From the NCBI GenBank assembly GCA_030593665.1, contig JAUVGS010000044.1, forward strand, positions 1-9,353: DNA of 9,353 nucleotides, given 5' to 3'. This document shows, in pieces, positions 1 through 7,331 of this stretch. The stretch's first letter is position 1, and each line of letters opens with the position of its first letter. A program made the translations under genes and the position numbers. The DNA comes from Chitinivibrionales bacterium (GTDB lineage: Bacteria > Fibrobacterota > Chitinivibrionia > Chitinivibrionales > JANQEN01). Under the pieces are notes generated by a model, which was not told where the DNA came from, made no database searches, and saw only the letters and a program-made list of their open reading frames with translations.

Positions 1-1168
1 ATGAACCGCAAAACTCGCCACCTAATAACAAATCATCTTCATCCAAATGCATAGAATATGACAAGGCTGACATCAGATTATCAGTTTGATAAATACGCCT
101 ATTTTCACCATATCCTTCCGCATGTCTCCAAAAATTCCAAAGAGGCGTATTTTTGGGGATAGTGATACCATCTATAACTAAAGGCGATTTTATTGAATCC
201 TTATGGTTGCCAATAAGCTCAGGCCAGGGATCATATATAAAAAAACCCGATGCTTGCTGAATGTGCCGAGTAAATCGCGTGTACCAGTTAAAATTTTTAT
301 ACTGAAAATCTAATGAAGTGAGGAAATTACCCGGTGTTTTTCCAGCACTTCCAGTTACCGGTACACCTTTTTCAGGAAAATCGATTGTATCATTGTTAAA
401 AATTACCAGTTTATCTGTTAAGCTATCTATCTGAGGATATGGCCATGAAGGATAGCCCCAGATTTTTCCATTTTTTTGACCTATACCAGCAGGCTGTCGG
501 TATCCAAGAGAGAGCGTTAATTTAATATCATTTGGAAAGGAGAGAAAACATTGTTCGTTAAATTCACCGGAAAAATGTTTTAAATCTCCTGTGCCAATTG
601 AAAATGAGTTTTCGAAGGATGTCTCATTCTCTTTACGTGTTACAATATTTATAACTCCGGCAATAGCTCCGGAGCCGTAGGTTAGGCCTGCCGGCCCTCT
701 AAGTACTTCGATACGTTCAATATCATTAAGGCACCCAAGTTCCATCTCAGTAATGGCACCATCACGGGATTGCAAATTCTGTTTAACACCATTGATAAGA
801 AAAATGAACTTATCATTAATATCACTGGCAACTCCACGCATTCCCCATATTGTGCCGTACCACTTATTTATCATATATTGAAACCCCGGCACATAGATTT
901 CTAAAGCTTCAGTCAAATGACGGGCTCCACTCGATAAAAGCTGCTGCCGTGTAATGATTGTCAAACTCATAGGAGCGGTAAACACATCAAAACCCGGGAT
1001 GTTTGTACCGGTTATCTGTTTCGTCGTGTCATACACGTCAACCCCCATAAGGGAAACTATACTGCTGCCCGTTTTAGGTGTGAGTAGGATGGAACCTGAG
1101 TCCTGCTGTGCAAGACAAAATGACAGTAAGAATAATATGGGAATATAGAATTTAAAATTCATGCCCAT
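1..1168 (-). CDS. TonB-dependent outer-membrane receptor, N-terminal part (truncated by window edge)
   Basis: The reading frame is open from the start codon to the left edge, about 389 residues, with the C-terminal barrel missing. A hydrophobic signal peptide covers residues 5-20 (ends CLAQQD). Residues about 65-179 form a plug domain: the segment with ITRQQLLSSGARHLTEAL, the motif GMRGVASDINDKFIFLINGV, and the classic IERIEVLRGPAGLTYGSG followed by AGVINIVTRK. From about residue 180 the sequence has the alternating aromatic/polar pattern of a beta-barrel start. The protein would sit in the outer membrane and import a ligand using TonB/ExbBD energy; the ligand cannot be told from this part. 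No carboxypeptidase-like extension precedes the plug. I chose the ATG at 1168 because an AAGG lies 7 nt upstream (1176-1179) and a stop lies just before it; the in-frame ATG at 1162 is the alternative. The gene has a structured leader (see 1200-1307). The family call is firm; the substrate is unknown. Confidence 0.93.
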   Translation of the reverse strand, partial: MGMNFKFYIPILFLLSFCLAQQDSGSILLTPKTGSSIVSLMGVDVYDTTKQITGTNIPGFDVFTAPMSLTIITRQQLLSSGARHLTEALEIYVPGFQYMINKWYGTIWGMRGVASDINDKFIFLINGVKQNLQSRDGAITEMELGCLNDIERIEVLRGPAGLTYGSGAIAGVINIVTRKENETSFENSFSIGTGDLKHFSGEFNEQCFLSFPNDIKLTLSLGYRQPAGIGQKNGKIWGYPSWPYPQIDSLTDKLVIFNNDTIDFPEKGVPVTGSAGKTPGNFLTSLDFQYKNFNWYTRFTRHIQQASGFFIYDPWPELIGNHKDSIKSPLVIDGITIPKNTPLWNFWRHAEGYGENRRIYQTDNLMSALSYSMHLDEDDLLLGGEFCGS

Positions 1169-1199
1169 TGAACAACCTTAATGTTCAGAATGAAATGAC

Positions 1200-1307
1200 A
1201 ATCCATCTTTTTTTGATGTTTTAAGGCATGGATTCACACCTTTGGCGCACTTCGCCCGCCAAAAACATGCGCGGTGTAATCCTCAGCAAGGGGGAAATGA
1301 CGTTTCC
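1200..1307 (-). promoter_or_regulatory. Structured 5' leader RNA of the TonB-receptor gene, candidate cis-regulatory element
   Basis: Read on the minus strand, a 10-bp stem (GGATTACACC at 1282-1273 with GGTGTGAATCC at 1240-1230, one bulge) encloses a 7-bp hairpin (1263-1257 with 1247-1241, 9-nt loop) directly stacked on its 3' arm. A smaller hairpin lies upstream (GGAAA at 1307-1303 with TTTCC at 1297-1293). The 3' arm can instead pair downstream: AATCCAT (1234-1228) is perfectly complementary to ATGGATT (1206-1200), so the two folds exclude each other. A loop segment (1268-1264) is also complementary to 1220-1216, a possible pseudoknot. There is no U-tract after the stem, so this is not an intrinsic terminator. 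It does not contain the conserved boxes of cobalamin, TPP, FMN or SAM riboswitches. That it is regulatory is inferred from its place just upstream of a receptor gene. Confidence 0.45.
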
Positions 1308-1547
1308 GGCCAGGCACTATTTATACTAAATCTATAATGGTCCAAATATACGTGAATTTGATGTTATATTTAGTTTCAATTAAAATTTGCAAAATCAATT
1401 GATGATGAAAATCTGAATTTCGTAACGGTAAATATGTCTGATAGTATTGTAGACACTACAGTTACAAGAAATAAATATACCTATTATCAGTGCCCTTATA
1501 AATATACCATCCTCAATTTTATGTTCAAAGGTGGTACCAGTCTTCTT
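1308..1547. other. AT-rich intergenic region between the TonB receptor and the lipoprotein gene
   Basis: With the structured leader, this forms a 379-bp gap between two minus-strand genes. It is AT-rich and I find no convincing reading frame, RNA gene or intrinsic terminator for the upstream lipoprotein gene. The only sites noted are the weak promoter at 1320-1345 and a small palindrome, TGGTACCA, at 1532-1539. Confidence 0.6.
1320..1345 (-). promoter_or_regulatory. Possible promoter of the TonB-receptor gene
   Basis: On the minus strand TATAAA (1325-1320) is preceded by TTGGAC (1345-1340). The 14-nt spacer is short for a sigma-70 promoter, so the -35 assignment is weak. A start near 1312 would place the whole structured leader in the transcript. 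Confidence 0.2.
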
Positions 1548-2144
1548 CTACTTCCTTACTATCGTCTTCAACGGCCGCAAAGCGCCTTCAATTGAGCTGG
1601 TAAGCGCGGTATTTTTGTCAAGAGAGGAGTAGGCGAAATCCGAGGACCAGACCGTTGTATTATTATTAGCATCGACAAGCCGAAGTTTCACGCCCACATA
1701 GGCGTCGGTATATTTGATCTCTTTAGCACGAGTTATCGTGCCGTTGTAACTCGATGATTTCCCGGAGTTTTCGATACCGTCGGCATTATCCGCAGCTTCG
1801 TAGGCTGACTGGTTTGCGAGCGGATCAGGACCTTTGTCTTCAACGATAATGGTGTATGGTTGAGTACGGCGCTCATTGTATTCGGTAATTGAGCAGATCA
1901 TGATTGCGTCATGTGCCATCTGCTTCACCACAATTTTAAATCCCAGACCCTTCAGTTGACGTTCAAGCGCTTCCCTGACAATATTTCCGGAGCCTTGCGC
2001 ATTGAGGTAATCATGAATGTTTTCAACAGCGATAGATCTGATACCGGAAAAATTATATCCTGATTTTAATGTAACCGTACTTTCCGGCTCGCCACAGGAG
2101 ATGAAAAGTACCGAACAGATAATGAGAAGATGATAGTAACGCAT
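1548..2144 (-). CDS. Putative lipoprotein, CsgG/GNA1162-like fold
   Basis: The 198-residue product starts with a short signal peptide ending in FISC, with Cys17 as the probable lipidation site; Phe at -3 makes the lipobox imperfect. The mature part has the layout seen in small CsgG/LpoB/GNA1162-like envelope lipoproteins: a strand GIRSIAVENI (34-43), a helix VREALERQLKGLGF (56-69) leading into KIVV, a strand DAIMICSITEY (79-89), a variable polar insert with Ser/Asn/Gly (about 97-135), then YVGVKLRLVDANNNTTVWSS (149-168). The start follows the stop of the TPR gene after 1 bp, and its Shine-Dalgarno AAGGAAGAG (2157-2149) lies inside the end of that gene, so the two are probably translationally coupled. 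It may act at the outer membrane with the TPR protein. The lipoprotein call is fairly firm; the family call is from pattern only and the function is unknown. Confidence 0.75.
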   Translation of the reverse strand: MRYYHLLIICSVLFISCGEPESTVTLKSGYNFSGIRSIAVENIHDYLNAQGSGNIVREALERQLKGLGFKIVVKQMAHDAIMICSITEYNERRTQPYTIIVEDKGPDPLANQSAYEAADNADGIENSGKSSSYNGTITRAKEIKYTDAYVGVKLRLVDANNNTTVWSSDFAYSSLDKNTALTSSIEGALRPLKTIVRK

Positions 2145-2145
2145 T

Positions 2146-2568
2146 TTACTCTTCCTTTAAAAATTCGAGATGGTTTTTAGCTTCAACAAACAGCTTGGTG
2201 CCGTGCGAATACTTTTGGCATTTTTTCCAGGCCTCTAAAGCACTTTTAGTATTATTCTGCTCCTCATAGAGTTGCGCGGCCAATTGATAGTATTCTCCTT
2301 TGTCACCCTGCGAACCGATTGCTTTCTCAATGTACTGCAGGGCACTGCTGTGTTTTCCCTTCCGGGTAAGAAGAATTGCTTTTACATAGTTTGCCCGGTC
2401 ATCGTTAAAATGTTCTTTCAGATACGGTGCGAGTAGAGCATCTGCCTCATCATATTTTTCATTATTCACCAGATCAATCGCCTGGCTCAATTCGGATTGG
2501 CCAAAACAGAACCCTGCCAGAGTAAATAGAAATAAAAGTATTTTATTCATTGTGAACTTATCTTTCAT
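2146..2568 (-). CDS. Secreted TPR-repeat protein
   Basis: The product is 140 residues from the ATG at 2568, or 134 from an internal ATG at 2550 (MNKILLFLFTLAGFCFGQSE), which gives the more compact signal peptide with likely cleavage after FCFG. Neither start has a strong ribosome site. The mature protein is alpha-helical with TPR-type helix pairs: AIDLVNNEKYDEADALLAPY (about 24-43 from the second ATG), ANYVKAILLTRKGKHSSALQ (53-72) and EYYQLAAQLYEEQNNTKSAL (86-105), each with the usual small residue and A/L spacing. It therefore probably works as a periplasmic protein-binding scaffold. It is first in a two-gene unit with the lipoprotein 1 bp downstream, which suggests the two products work in the same envelope process. 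No catalytic motif is present and no specific partner can be named. Confidence 0.82.
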   Translation of the reverse strand: MKDKFTMNKILLFLFTLAGFCFGQSELSQAIDLVNNEKYDEADALLAPYLKEHFNDDRANYVKAILLTRKGKHSSALQYIEKAIGSQGDKGEYYQLAAQLYEEQNNTKSALEAWKKCQKYSHGTKLFVEAKNHLEFLKEE

Positions 2569-2681
2569 GGAGATAATTTCTCAGATAATAAAAATAGTAT
2601 TTATCGCAACTATCCAGGTTAGAATCTATATAACAAATAGAAAAGATTTCTGAATAATAATCCTGCAACCAAATATGCAGT

Positions 2682-3701
2682 CTAATTTGACGCAAAAAAG
2701 TCCTTAAAAACATCAACCACCCTTCTCATATCTTCTTCATAAACATCCATATGGGTTACCAGCCGGAGTGGAAAATCATTGTACGTAAGAACATTTGATT
2801 TTCCCAGATGCTCAAGGAGCGGTGAAAAGATTGCGTCTGCAACTGATACGAAAACCATGTTTGTCTGAACAGTGGCTGGATCTATAATTACTTCGTCAAT
2901 TTCAGCGAGGCCGTCAGCTAAAAATGCAGCATTTGCATGGTCCTCAGCAAGCCGGTTGATATTGTTCTCGAGCGCATAAATTCCCGCTGCCGCGATAATC
3001 CCTGCCTGCCGCATACCGCCGCCAAGCATCTTGCGCCATTTGCGGGATTCCCGTACCTGTTCCCTGCTTGCACAGAGCAGGGAGCCGACCGGCGCCCCAA
3101 GTCCCTTTGACAGGCAGATGGAGATTGAGTCGAAATGAGAGGATATCTCCTTAAGGTCAATCTGCTGTTTGACCGCAGCATTAAAAATCCGGGCACCGTC
3201 AAGATGGGTTGCCAGCTTATGCTTCCGGGCAAAAACGGTAGCTTCCCGTAAATAGTCCAGCGGCAGGACCTTTCCTTCCAGCGTGTTTTCAAGGCAGAAC
3301 AGGCGTGTGCGTGCATAATGAAAGTCATCAGGTTTAATAGCTCTTGCGACCTTGTCAAGGTCAAGTGTTCCATCCGGTTCTAATTCCAGCGGCTGCGGCT
3401 GTATACTGCCCAGTACTGCGGCACCGCCACCCTCATATTTATAGGTATGAGCATGCTGGCCCACGATGTATTCATCACCGCGCTGGCAATGGGTTATTAC
3501 GCCAAGCAGATTACTCTGTGTGCCACTGGTCGCAAATATGGCATCCTCGGTGCCGAGCATTTCAGCAGCAAGTTGTTCCAGGCGGTTTACCGTCGGGTCT
3601 TCACGGACAACATCATCGCCGACTTCAGCCTCGGCCATTACTTTTCTCATGGCTTGTGAAGGTTTGGTGACGGTGTCACTGCGTAGGTCAATGGGTTTCA
3701 T
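2682..3701 (-). CDS. ltaE: Low-specificity L-threonine aldolase
   Basis: A PLP enzyme of fold type I that cleaves L-threonine and L-allo-threonine to glycine and acetaldehyde in the cytoplasm. The 339-residue product has full family length. Visible hallmarks are the N-terminal PIDLRSDTVTKPS, the cofactor-binding SGTQSN (59-64), His83/His85 in GQHAHTYKYE, GSIQPQP (98-104), LENT (137-140), the PLP-binding Asp168 in HLDGARIFNA, the Schiff-base Lys199 in SICLSKGLGAPVGS, and RKWRKMLGGGMRQAG. These match Escherichia coli LtaE closely as I recall it, so the symbol is used. The start at 3701 is chosen over an upstream ATG at 3758 because homologues begin here and a Shine-Dalgarno AGGGAGAG (3718-3711) precedes it. 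The terminator of rocD lies just upstream, so the gene probably has its own promoter (3793-3821). It is followed after 113 bp by the TPR gene. Confidence 0.96.
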   Translation of the reverse strand: MKPIDLRSDTVTKPSQAMRKVMAEAEVGDDVVREDPTVNRLEQLAAEMLGTEDAIFATSGTQSNLLGVITHCQRGDEYIVGQHAHTYKYEGGGAAVLGSIQPQPLELEPDGTLDLDKVARAIKPDDFHYARTRLFCLENTLEGKVLPLDYLREATVFARKHKLATHLDGARIFNAAVKQQIDLKEISSHFDSISICLSKGLGAPVGSLLCASREQVRESRKWRKMLGGGMRQAGIIAAAGIYALENNINRLAEDHANAAFLADGLAEIDEVIIDPATVQTNMVFVSVADAIFSPLLEHLGKSNVLTYNDFPLRLVTHMDVYEEDMRRVVDVFKDFFASN

Positions 3702-3792
3702 GATATATTTCTCTCCCTGTAATAATTGTTTATTTGTGTGTATGCAATTTGATCGCATGTTAGAGTAAAATAATAAATAAACACACTGTTAT

Positions 3793-3821
3793 ATTATCAC
3801 TCTGTTTTAAGTAAAAAACAA
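3793..3821 (-). promoter_or_regulatory. Candidate sigma-70-type promoter for ltaE
   Basis: On the minus strand GATAAT (3798-3793) lies 17 nt after TTGTTT (3821-3816). The -10 matches consensus at 5 of 6 positions, the -35 only at 3. The -35 box overlaps the T-tail of the rocD terminator, so ltaE could be transcribed independently of rocD. The transcript would have a leader of about 85 nt. Confidence 0.35.
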
Positions 3822-3847
3822 ATCCCGATTTTATTCAAATCGGGATT
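3821..3847 (-). terminator. Rho-independent terminator after rocD
   Basis: An 11-bp perfect stem (3847-3837 with 3831-3821; core AATCCCGATT/AATCGGGATT) with a 5-nt loop is followed on the minus strand by TGTTTTTTAC. It lies about 50 nt past the rocD stop codon and is the only clear intrinsic terminator in the window. Confidence 0.88.
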
Positions 3848-3897
3848 ATTTATATAAAGAGGTATCGTGTGTAGCTTCATACATTTTAAAAATTAAG

Positions 3898-5112
3898 TTA
3901 GGTACTAAGTACATCCTTTATCCTGGTCAAAGCCCAGTCAATTTCTTCTTTCGTGATCATCAGGGGCGGTGCGAAGCGGATAACATTCTCATGAGTTTCT
4001 TTACACAATATACTCTTATTCTGTAATGCTTCGCAGAAATGCCGTGCTCCGCCGGCTTCGTCGGTTAATACAACGCCTATTAAAAGGCCTTTCCCACGGA
4101 CTTCCTTTATATAGGGACTGTCTAGCCGTTTCAATTCCGTCATGAAATAGTCGCCAAGTGTGGCAGCATTTTCGATCATGTTTTCTTCGATAAGAACACG
4201 TATAGCTGTTCGTGCTACCGCGCATGCCAGAGGGTTTCCTCCAAAGGTACTGCCGTGGTCGCCCGGCATAAAAACGCCAAGGATTTCATTGTTGGATAAT
4301 ACCGCTGATATCGGATAAAAACCACCTGAAAGGGCTTTTCCTATCAGGGTTACATCCGACTCGATACCTTCATGCTGCTCAGCAAGCATCTTTCCGGTCC
4401 GTCCCAGCCCGGTCTGTATTTCATCAAAGATCAAAGCCATATTATGCTCGTTGCAGATCCTGCGAATATCCTTTAAATAGCCATCAGGTGGAACCACAAC
4501 ACCGGCTTCCCCCTGAATAGGCTCGACGAGAAAGGCAACGGTATTCGGTGTTATTGCCTCTTCAAATGCAACAGCGTCGCCATAGGGGATTATTTTAAAG
4601 CCGGGTGCAAAAGGGCCGAATCCATTTCGGTAATCCTCTTCACTGCTGAATCCGATAATCGCCAGGGTACGTCCGTGAAAGTTGCCTTCCGCAACTAGTA
4701 TTTCCGCCTTGCCGTCAGGTATTCCCTTGGCCTGATATCCCCATTTTCTGACCGCTTTGATAATCGTTTCCACAGCTTCGGCGCCACTGTTCATTGGCAG
4801 TACTTTATGGGAATTGGTGGCTTCACAGATTTCTTTATAAAAGAGGCCAAGCTGATCATTACGGAATGCCCGTGAAGTAAGGGTCAATTTCTGTAGTTGC
4901 TCCTGCATTGTTTTCTGTATCTTTGGATGGCAGTGTCCCTGGTTAACCGCAGAATAGGAGGATAAACAGTCCATATATTTATTGCCCTCAACATCCCAGA
5001 CCCAGATACCTTCACCACGGCAGAGCACCACGTCAAGCGGTTTGTAATTTTTTGCGCCGTACTTGTCTTCCAGTGCAATATAATCAGCAGTTTTAAAAGA
5101 TTCTTGACTCAT
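3898..5112 (-). CDS. rocD: Ornithine aminotransferase (ornithine--oxo-acid transaminase)
   Basis: A class-III PLP aminotransferase moving the delta-amino group of L-ornithine to 2-oxoglutarate, giving glutamate-5-semialdehyde and glutamate, which links arginine/ornithine breakdown to proline and glutamate. The 404-residue product is full length. Features specific to the ornithine enzyme are NYKPLDVVL (22-30) with the substrate-binding Tyr23, [17 protein letters not shown] (49-65), and KLTLTSRAF. Cofactor residues are SGAEA (109-113), FHGRT (145-149), [13 protein letters not shown] (196-208), Asp230 in [13 protein letters not shown], and the Schiff-base Lys259 in [19 protein letters not shown] (286-296) and RFAPPL (379-384) complete the active site. 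The start at 5112 is supported by AAGGAG (5124-5119) six nt upstream; an ATG at 5133 lies before this site and is unlikely. The gene sits 187 bp after pgi and ends in its own terminator. Other class-III aminotransferases such as ArgD fit less well. Confidence 0.96.
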   Translation of the reverse strand: MSQESFKTADYIALEDKYGAKNYKPLDVVLCRGEGIWVWDVEGNKYMDCLSSYSAVNQGHCHPKIQKTMQEQLQKLTLTSRAFRNDQLGLFYKEICEATNSHKVLPMNSGAEAVETIIKAVRKWGYQAKGIPDGKAEILVAEGNFHGRTLAIIGFSSEEDYRNGFGPFAPGFKIIPYGDAVAFEEAITPNTVAFLVEPIQGEAGVVVPPDGYLKDIRRICNEHNMALIFDEIQTGLGRTGKMLAEQHEGIESDVTLIGKALSGGFYPISAVLSNNEILGVFMPGDHGSTFGGNPLACAVARTAIRVLIEENMIENAATLGDYFMTELKRLDSPYIKEVRGKGLLIGVVLTDEAGGARHFCEALQNKSILCKETHENVIRFAPPLMITKEEIDWALTRIKDVLST

Positions 5113-5169
5113 GTAATTCTCCTTAAAAGTCACCTTCGGTAAATTGTGCTATTAATTACCCTACTGGAT

Positions 5170-5198
5170 AATATAGTATTAAAACAGGATGCTTGCAC
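5170..5198 (-). promoter_or_regulatory. Weak candidate promoter for rocD
   Basis: On the minus strand TATATT (5175-5170) lies 17 nt after GTGCAA (5198-5193) in a very AT-rich gap between pgi and rocD. The -10 is good, the -35 poor. No intrinsic terminator for pgi is seen in this gap, so read-through from pgi into rocD is also possible. Confidence 0.22.
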
Positions 5199-5299
5199 AT
5201 AATTTATGAATGTAATTAATGAAAAAGCAAAAAAGTTATACCGGAAATGAATAAAATGTTGATATTGTGGAAAAATTATGCATTATATGTAAAATTGGT

Positions 5300-6955
5300 T
5301 TATTTTCCTCGTTTTCCGAGGAACGTTGCTATAAGGGCACTGGTTGAACAATCGTGAATACCTACCGTATTCTCATTTAATTCGGATAAAATCGCTTTTG
5401 CCAGGACTTTCCCGAGTTGGACTCCCCATTGATCATAGCTGTTTATTTTCCAGATAACACCCTGGGTAAAAATCTTATGTTCATATAACGCAATAAGTGA
5501 TCCAAGATTCCTGGGGGTCAGTTTGTCAATGAGGATACTATTTGTCGGATTGTTTCCTTCAAAAGTTTTATGCGGTGTAAGGAGTGCAATATCTTCTTTT
5601 GCTGCGCCGGATTCTTTCAACTGTTTTACTACGGTTTCTTTGTCAAGGCCAAAAGCCAATGCTTCAGTTTGTGCGAAGTAGTTGGCCATAAGCTTATTAT
5701 GATGATCTCCCAGAGGATTAAGCGAGGTAATAAAACCGATAAAATCAGCGGGGATTTTTTTCGTACCCTGATGAATGAGCTGATAGAAGGCATGCTGTCC
5801 GTTGGTGCCCGGCTCCCCCCATATAATCGGGCCGGTGTGATACTCGACACGATTTCCGTCTCTGTCAATTGTTTTACCGTTACTTTCCATATCTCCTTGC
5901 TGAAAATAAGCTGCAAAACGGTGGAGGTACTGGTCATAGGGGAGTATTGCATGTGTTTCAGCGTTAAAAAAATTGTTGTACCAGATACCAAGCAGAGCCA
6001 GAATAAGAGGCATATTCCGGTCAAAAGGGGTAGTATAAAAATGCCGGTCCATTTGATATGCTCCTTCGAGAAGCTCTTCAAACCGGGTAAAGCCCAGACG
6101 GATAGCTATGGAAAGGCCGATTGCAGACCAGAGAGAGTAACGGCCACCGACAAAATCCCAGAATGCAAACATATTTTCAGGATTGATACCAAACCTGGAC
6201 ACCTCTTCACGGTTGGTAGACAGGGCGGCAAAGTGGTTCGCAACAGCAGCATCACCCAGCTTTTTAACGAGCCAGGATCGGGCGGAATTCGCATTTGTCA
6301 TGGTTTCCTGTGTTATAAAAGTCTTTGAGGCAACAAGAAAAAGGGTTGTTTCAGGATCAACAATTTTAAGAATTTCAGCTATGTCGGTACCGTCAACATT
6401 TGAAACAAAGTGCGTTTTGGGCCCATCTGCATAGTATTTTAAAGCTTCACAGACCATTTTGGGGCCGAGATCTGAACCGCCAATGCCGATATTAACAACA
6501 TCCGTGATTTTTTTTCCTGTTGCTCCAAGCCAGGTGCCATTACGGACTGAATCAGAGAAGCTTTTAATTTTTTCCAAAACCGCATTAATCTGTGGCATGA
6601 CATCATTTCCATCAACAATAATCGGGTCATTGGAACGATTTCGTAAAGCAATATGCAGCACGGCTCTCCTTTCTGTCCAGTTTATTTTCTCCCCGGAAAA
6701 CATCCTTTGACGGTATTCCTCAACTCCTGAAGCCCTTGCCAGATCGAATAATAGAGACATCGTTTCTTCGGTGATACTATTTTTTGAGTAGTCCAGAAGT
6801 AGTGAATGGTACGTTGCTGAGAATTTCTTAAATCTTTCCACATCTTTGAACAAATCTTTCAGATGAACCGATTTCATTTTTTTATAATGTTCTTCGAGCG
6901 CGAGCCACTCTTTTGATGATACTAATTTCGATTCATTCTTTTGAATGATATCCAT
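5300..6955 (-). CDS. pgi: Glucose-6-phosphate isomerase
   Basis: Interconverts glucose-6-phosphate and fructose-6-phosphate in glycolysis and gluconeogenesis. The 551-residue product belongs to the long bacterial/eukaryotic form. Visible motifs are the phosphate-binding [13 protein letters not shown] (155-167), SKTFITQET (210-218), the signature [13 protein letters not shown] (268-280) with Arg272, [10 protein letters not shown] (352-361) with Gln353 and Glu357, [20 protein letters not shown] (379-398) with the ring-opening His388, and [13 protein letters not shown] (504-516) with Gln509 and Lys516. The catalytic set is complete. One signature position differs: GVQLGK replaces the usual GVELGK. 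The start at 6955 follows GGGAGG (6969-6964) by 8 nt; an upstream in-frame TTG at 6976 would put that ribosome site inside the gene and is rejected. The gene lies first in the minus-strand series, opposite the lipoprotein gene at 7543. Confidence 0.97.
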   Translation of the reverse strand: MDIIQKNESKLVSSKEWLALEEHYKKMKSVHLKDLFKDVERFKKFSATYHSLLLDYSKNSITEETMSLLFDLARASGVEEYRQRMFSGEKINWTERRAVLHIALRNRSNDPIIVDGNDVMPQINAVLEKIKSFSDSVRNGTWLGATGKKITDVVNIGIGGSDLGPKMVCEALKYYADGPKTHFVSNVDGTDIAEILKIVDPETTLFLVASKTFITQETMTNANSARSWLVKKLGDAAVANHFAALSTNREEVSRFGINPENMFAFWDFVGGRYSLWSAIGLSIAIRLGFTRFEELLEGAYQMDRHFYTTPFDRNMPLILALLGIWYNNFFNAETHAILPYDQYLHRFAAYFQQGDMESNGKTIDRDGNRVEYHTGPIIWGEPGTNGQHAFYQLIHQGTKKIPADFIGFITSLNPLGDHHNKLMANYFAQTEALAFGLDKETVVKQLKESGAAKEDIALLTPHKTFEGNNPTNSILIDKLTPRNLGSLIALYEHKIFTQGVIWKINSYDQWGVQLGKVLAKAILSELNENTVGIHDCSTSALIATFLGKRGK

Positions 6956-7088
6956 AGTTTCATCCTCCCGTAGCAAAAAAAATGTAAATTTCCGATTGCC
7001 TGTTATACAAAATATACAACAGTAAATATTACAATCCTACCTGTTGTTATGCAATAACTAATAATTCCAAATAACAGTTTATTCTTAC

Positions 7089-7139
7089 CACTCCCAATCC
7101 TTTTTGAAAGGATAAACTCTGCGGAGTGAGGATTTCTTT
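7089..7139 (+). repeat. Stem-loop repeat element, copy 1
   Basis: Outer stem CACTCC (7089-7094) with GGAGTG (7123-7128) encloses a perfect inner hairpin ATCCTTT-TTG-AAAGGAT (7097-7113), leaving an asymmetric 9-nt bulge on the 3' side. It is followed at once by GGATTTCTTT (7130-7139), shared exactly with copy 2 at 7284-7293. The orientation given is arbitrary. It is probably a small dispersed intergenic repeat; transcriptional function is unknown. Confidence 0.5.
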
Positions 7140-7225
7140 CTATACCTCGGAAGTATATTATTTTATAATTGTTTACTATTTCGTTTACCATTGAGTTATA
7201 TTGAACTATATGAGGTCCTCATCCT

Positions 7226-7293
7226 ATTCCCACCTTTATTTCTTCCCTCTCCCAAGTTTTGAAGAATTAAAGTTATAGGGTGGGGATTTCTTT
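7226..7293 (+). repeat. Stem-loop repeat element, copy 2
   Basis: Outer stem ATTCCCACC (7226-7234) with GGTGGGGAT (7279-7287, one G-T pair) and inner stem TTCTTC (7240-7245) with GAAGAA (7261-7266) around a loop holding CCTCTCCCAAG. As in copy 1, the unpaired bases are mostly on the 3' side, and GGATTTCTTT follows. Across the 17 bases ending in this motif, the two copies differ only by A/G transitions. The loop resembles CCCTCTCCC-type intergenic repeats found in many genomes, which would fit a decayed member of such a family. Confidence 0.5.
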
Positions 7294-7331
7294 TTTATAA
7301 GCAGCCATGCTCGAGTTTTCTGTGCTTTCTA

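Noticed and set aside
954..1148. 64-codon plus-strand frame
   Set aside because: It is antisense to the signal peptide and plug of the TonB receptor, whose own frame has clear family motifs.
1200..1320. Cobalamin riboswitch upstream of the TonB receptor
   Set aside because: GGTGTGAATCC recalls part of the cobalamin core, but it sits at the 3' end of the structure, and neither the CCCCGC core nor the GCCACTG and 3' B12-box (GCCAGGAGACCTGCC-like) segments are present.
2569..2681. Intrinsic terminator after ltaE
   Set aside because: AGAATCT and AGATTTCT can pair only imperfectly and no T-run follows on the minus strand.
3702..3758. Extended N-terminus of ltaE from the ATG at 3758
   Set aside because: The 19 extra residues have no counterpart in the family and would include the ribosome site of the ATG at 3701.
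3344..3768. Several plus-strand frames of 70-108 codons
   Set aside because: All are antisense to the cofactor-binding part of ltaE and show no family features.
5570..6328. 252-codon plus-strand frame
   Set aside because: Long, but wholly antisense to the conserved middle of pgi, with no recognisable domain; it is a by-product of pgi codon use.
6956..6976. Upstream TTG start for pgi
   Set aside because: The strong GGGAGG ribosome site would lie inside the coding region; the ATG at 6955 is correctly spaced from it.
7003..7191. 62-codon minus-strand frame between pgi and the lipoprotein gene
   Set aside because: It reads through hairpin copy 1, has no convincing ribosome site or domain and looks like chance in non-coding DNA.
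7089..7293. CRISPR array
   Set aside because: There are only two related hairpins with differing arms and no regular repeat-spacer pattern or cas gene.
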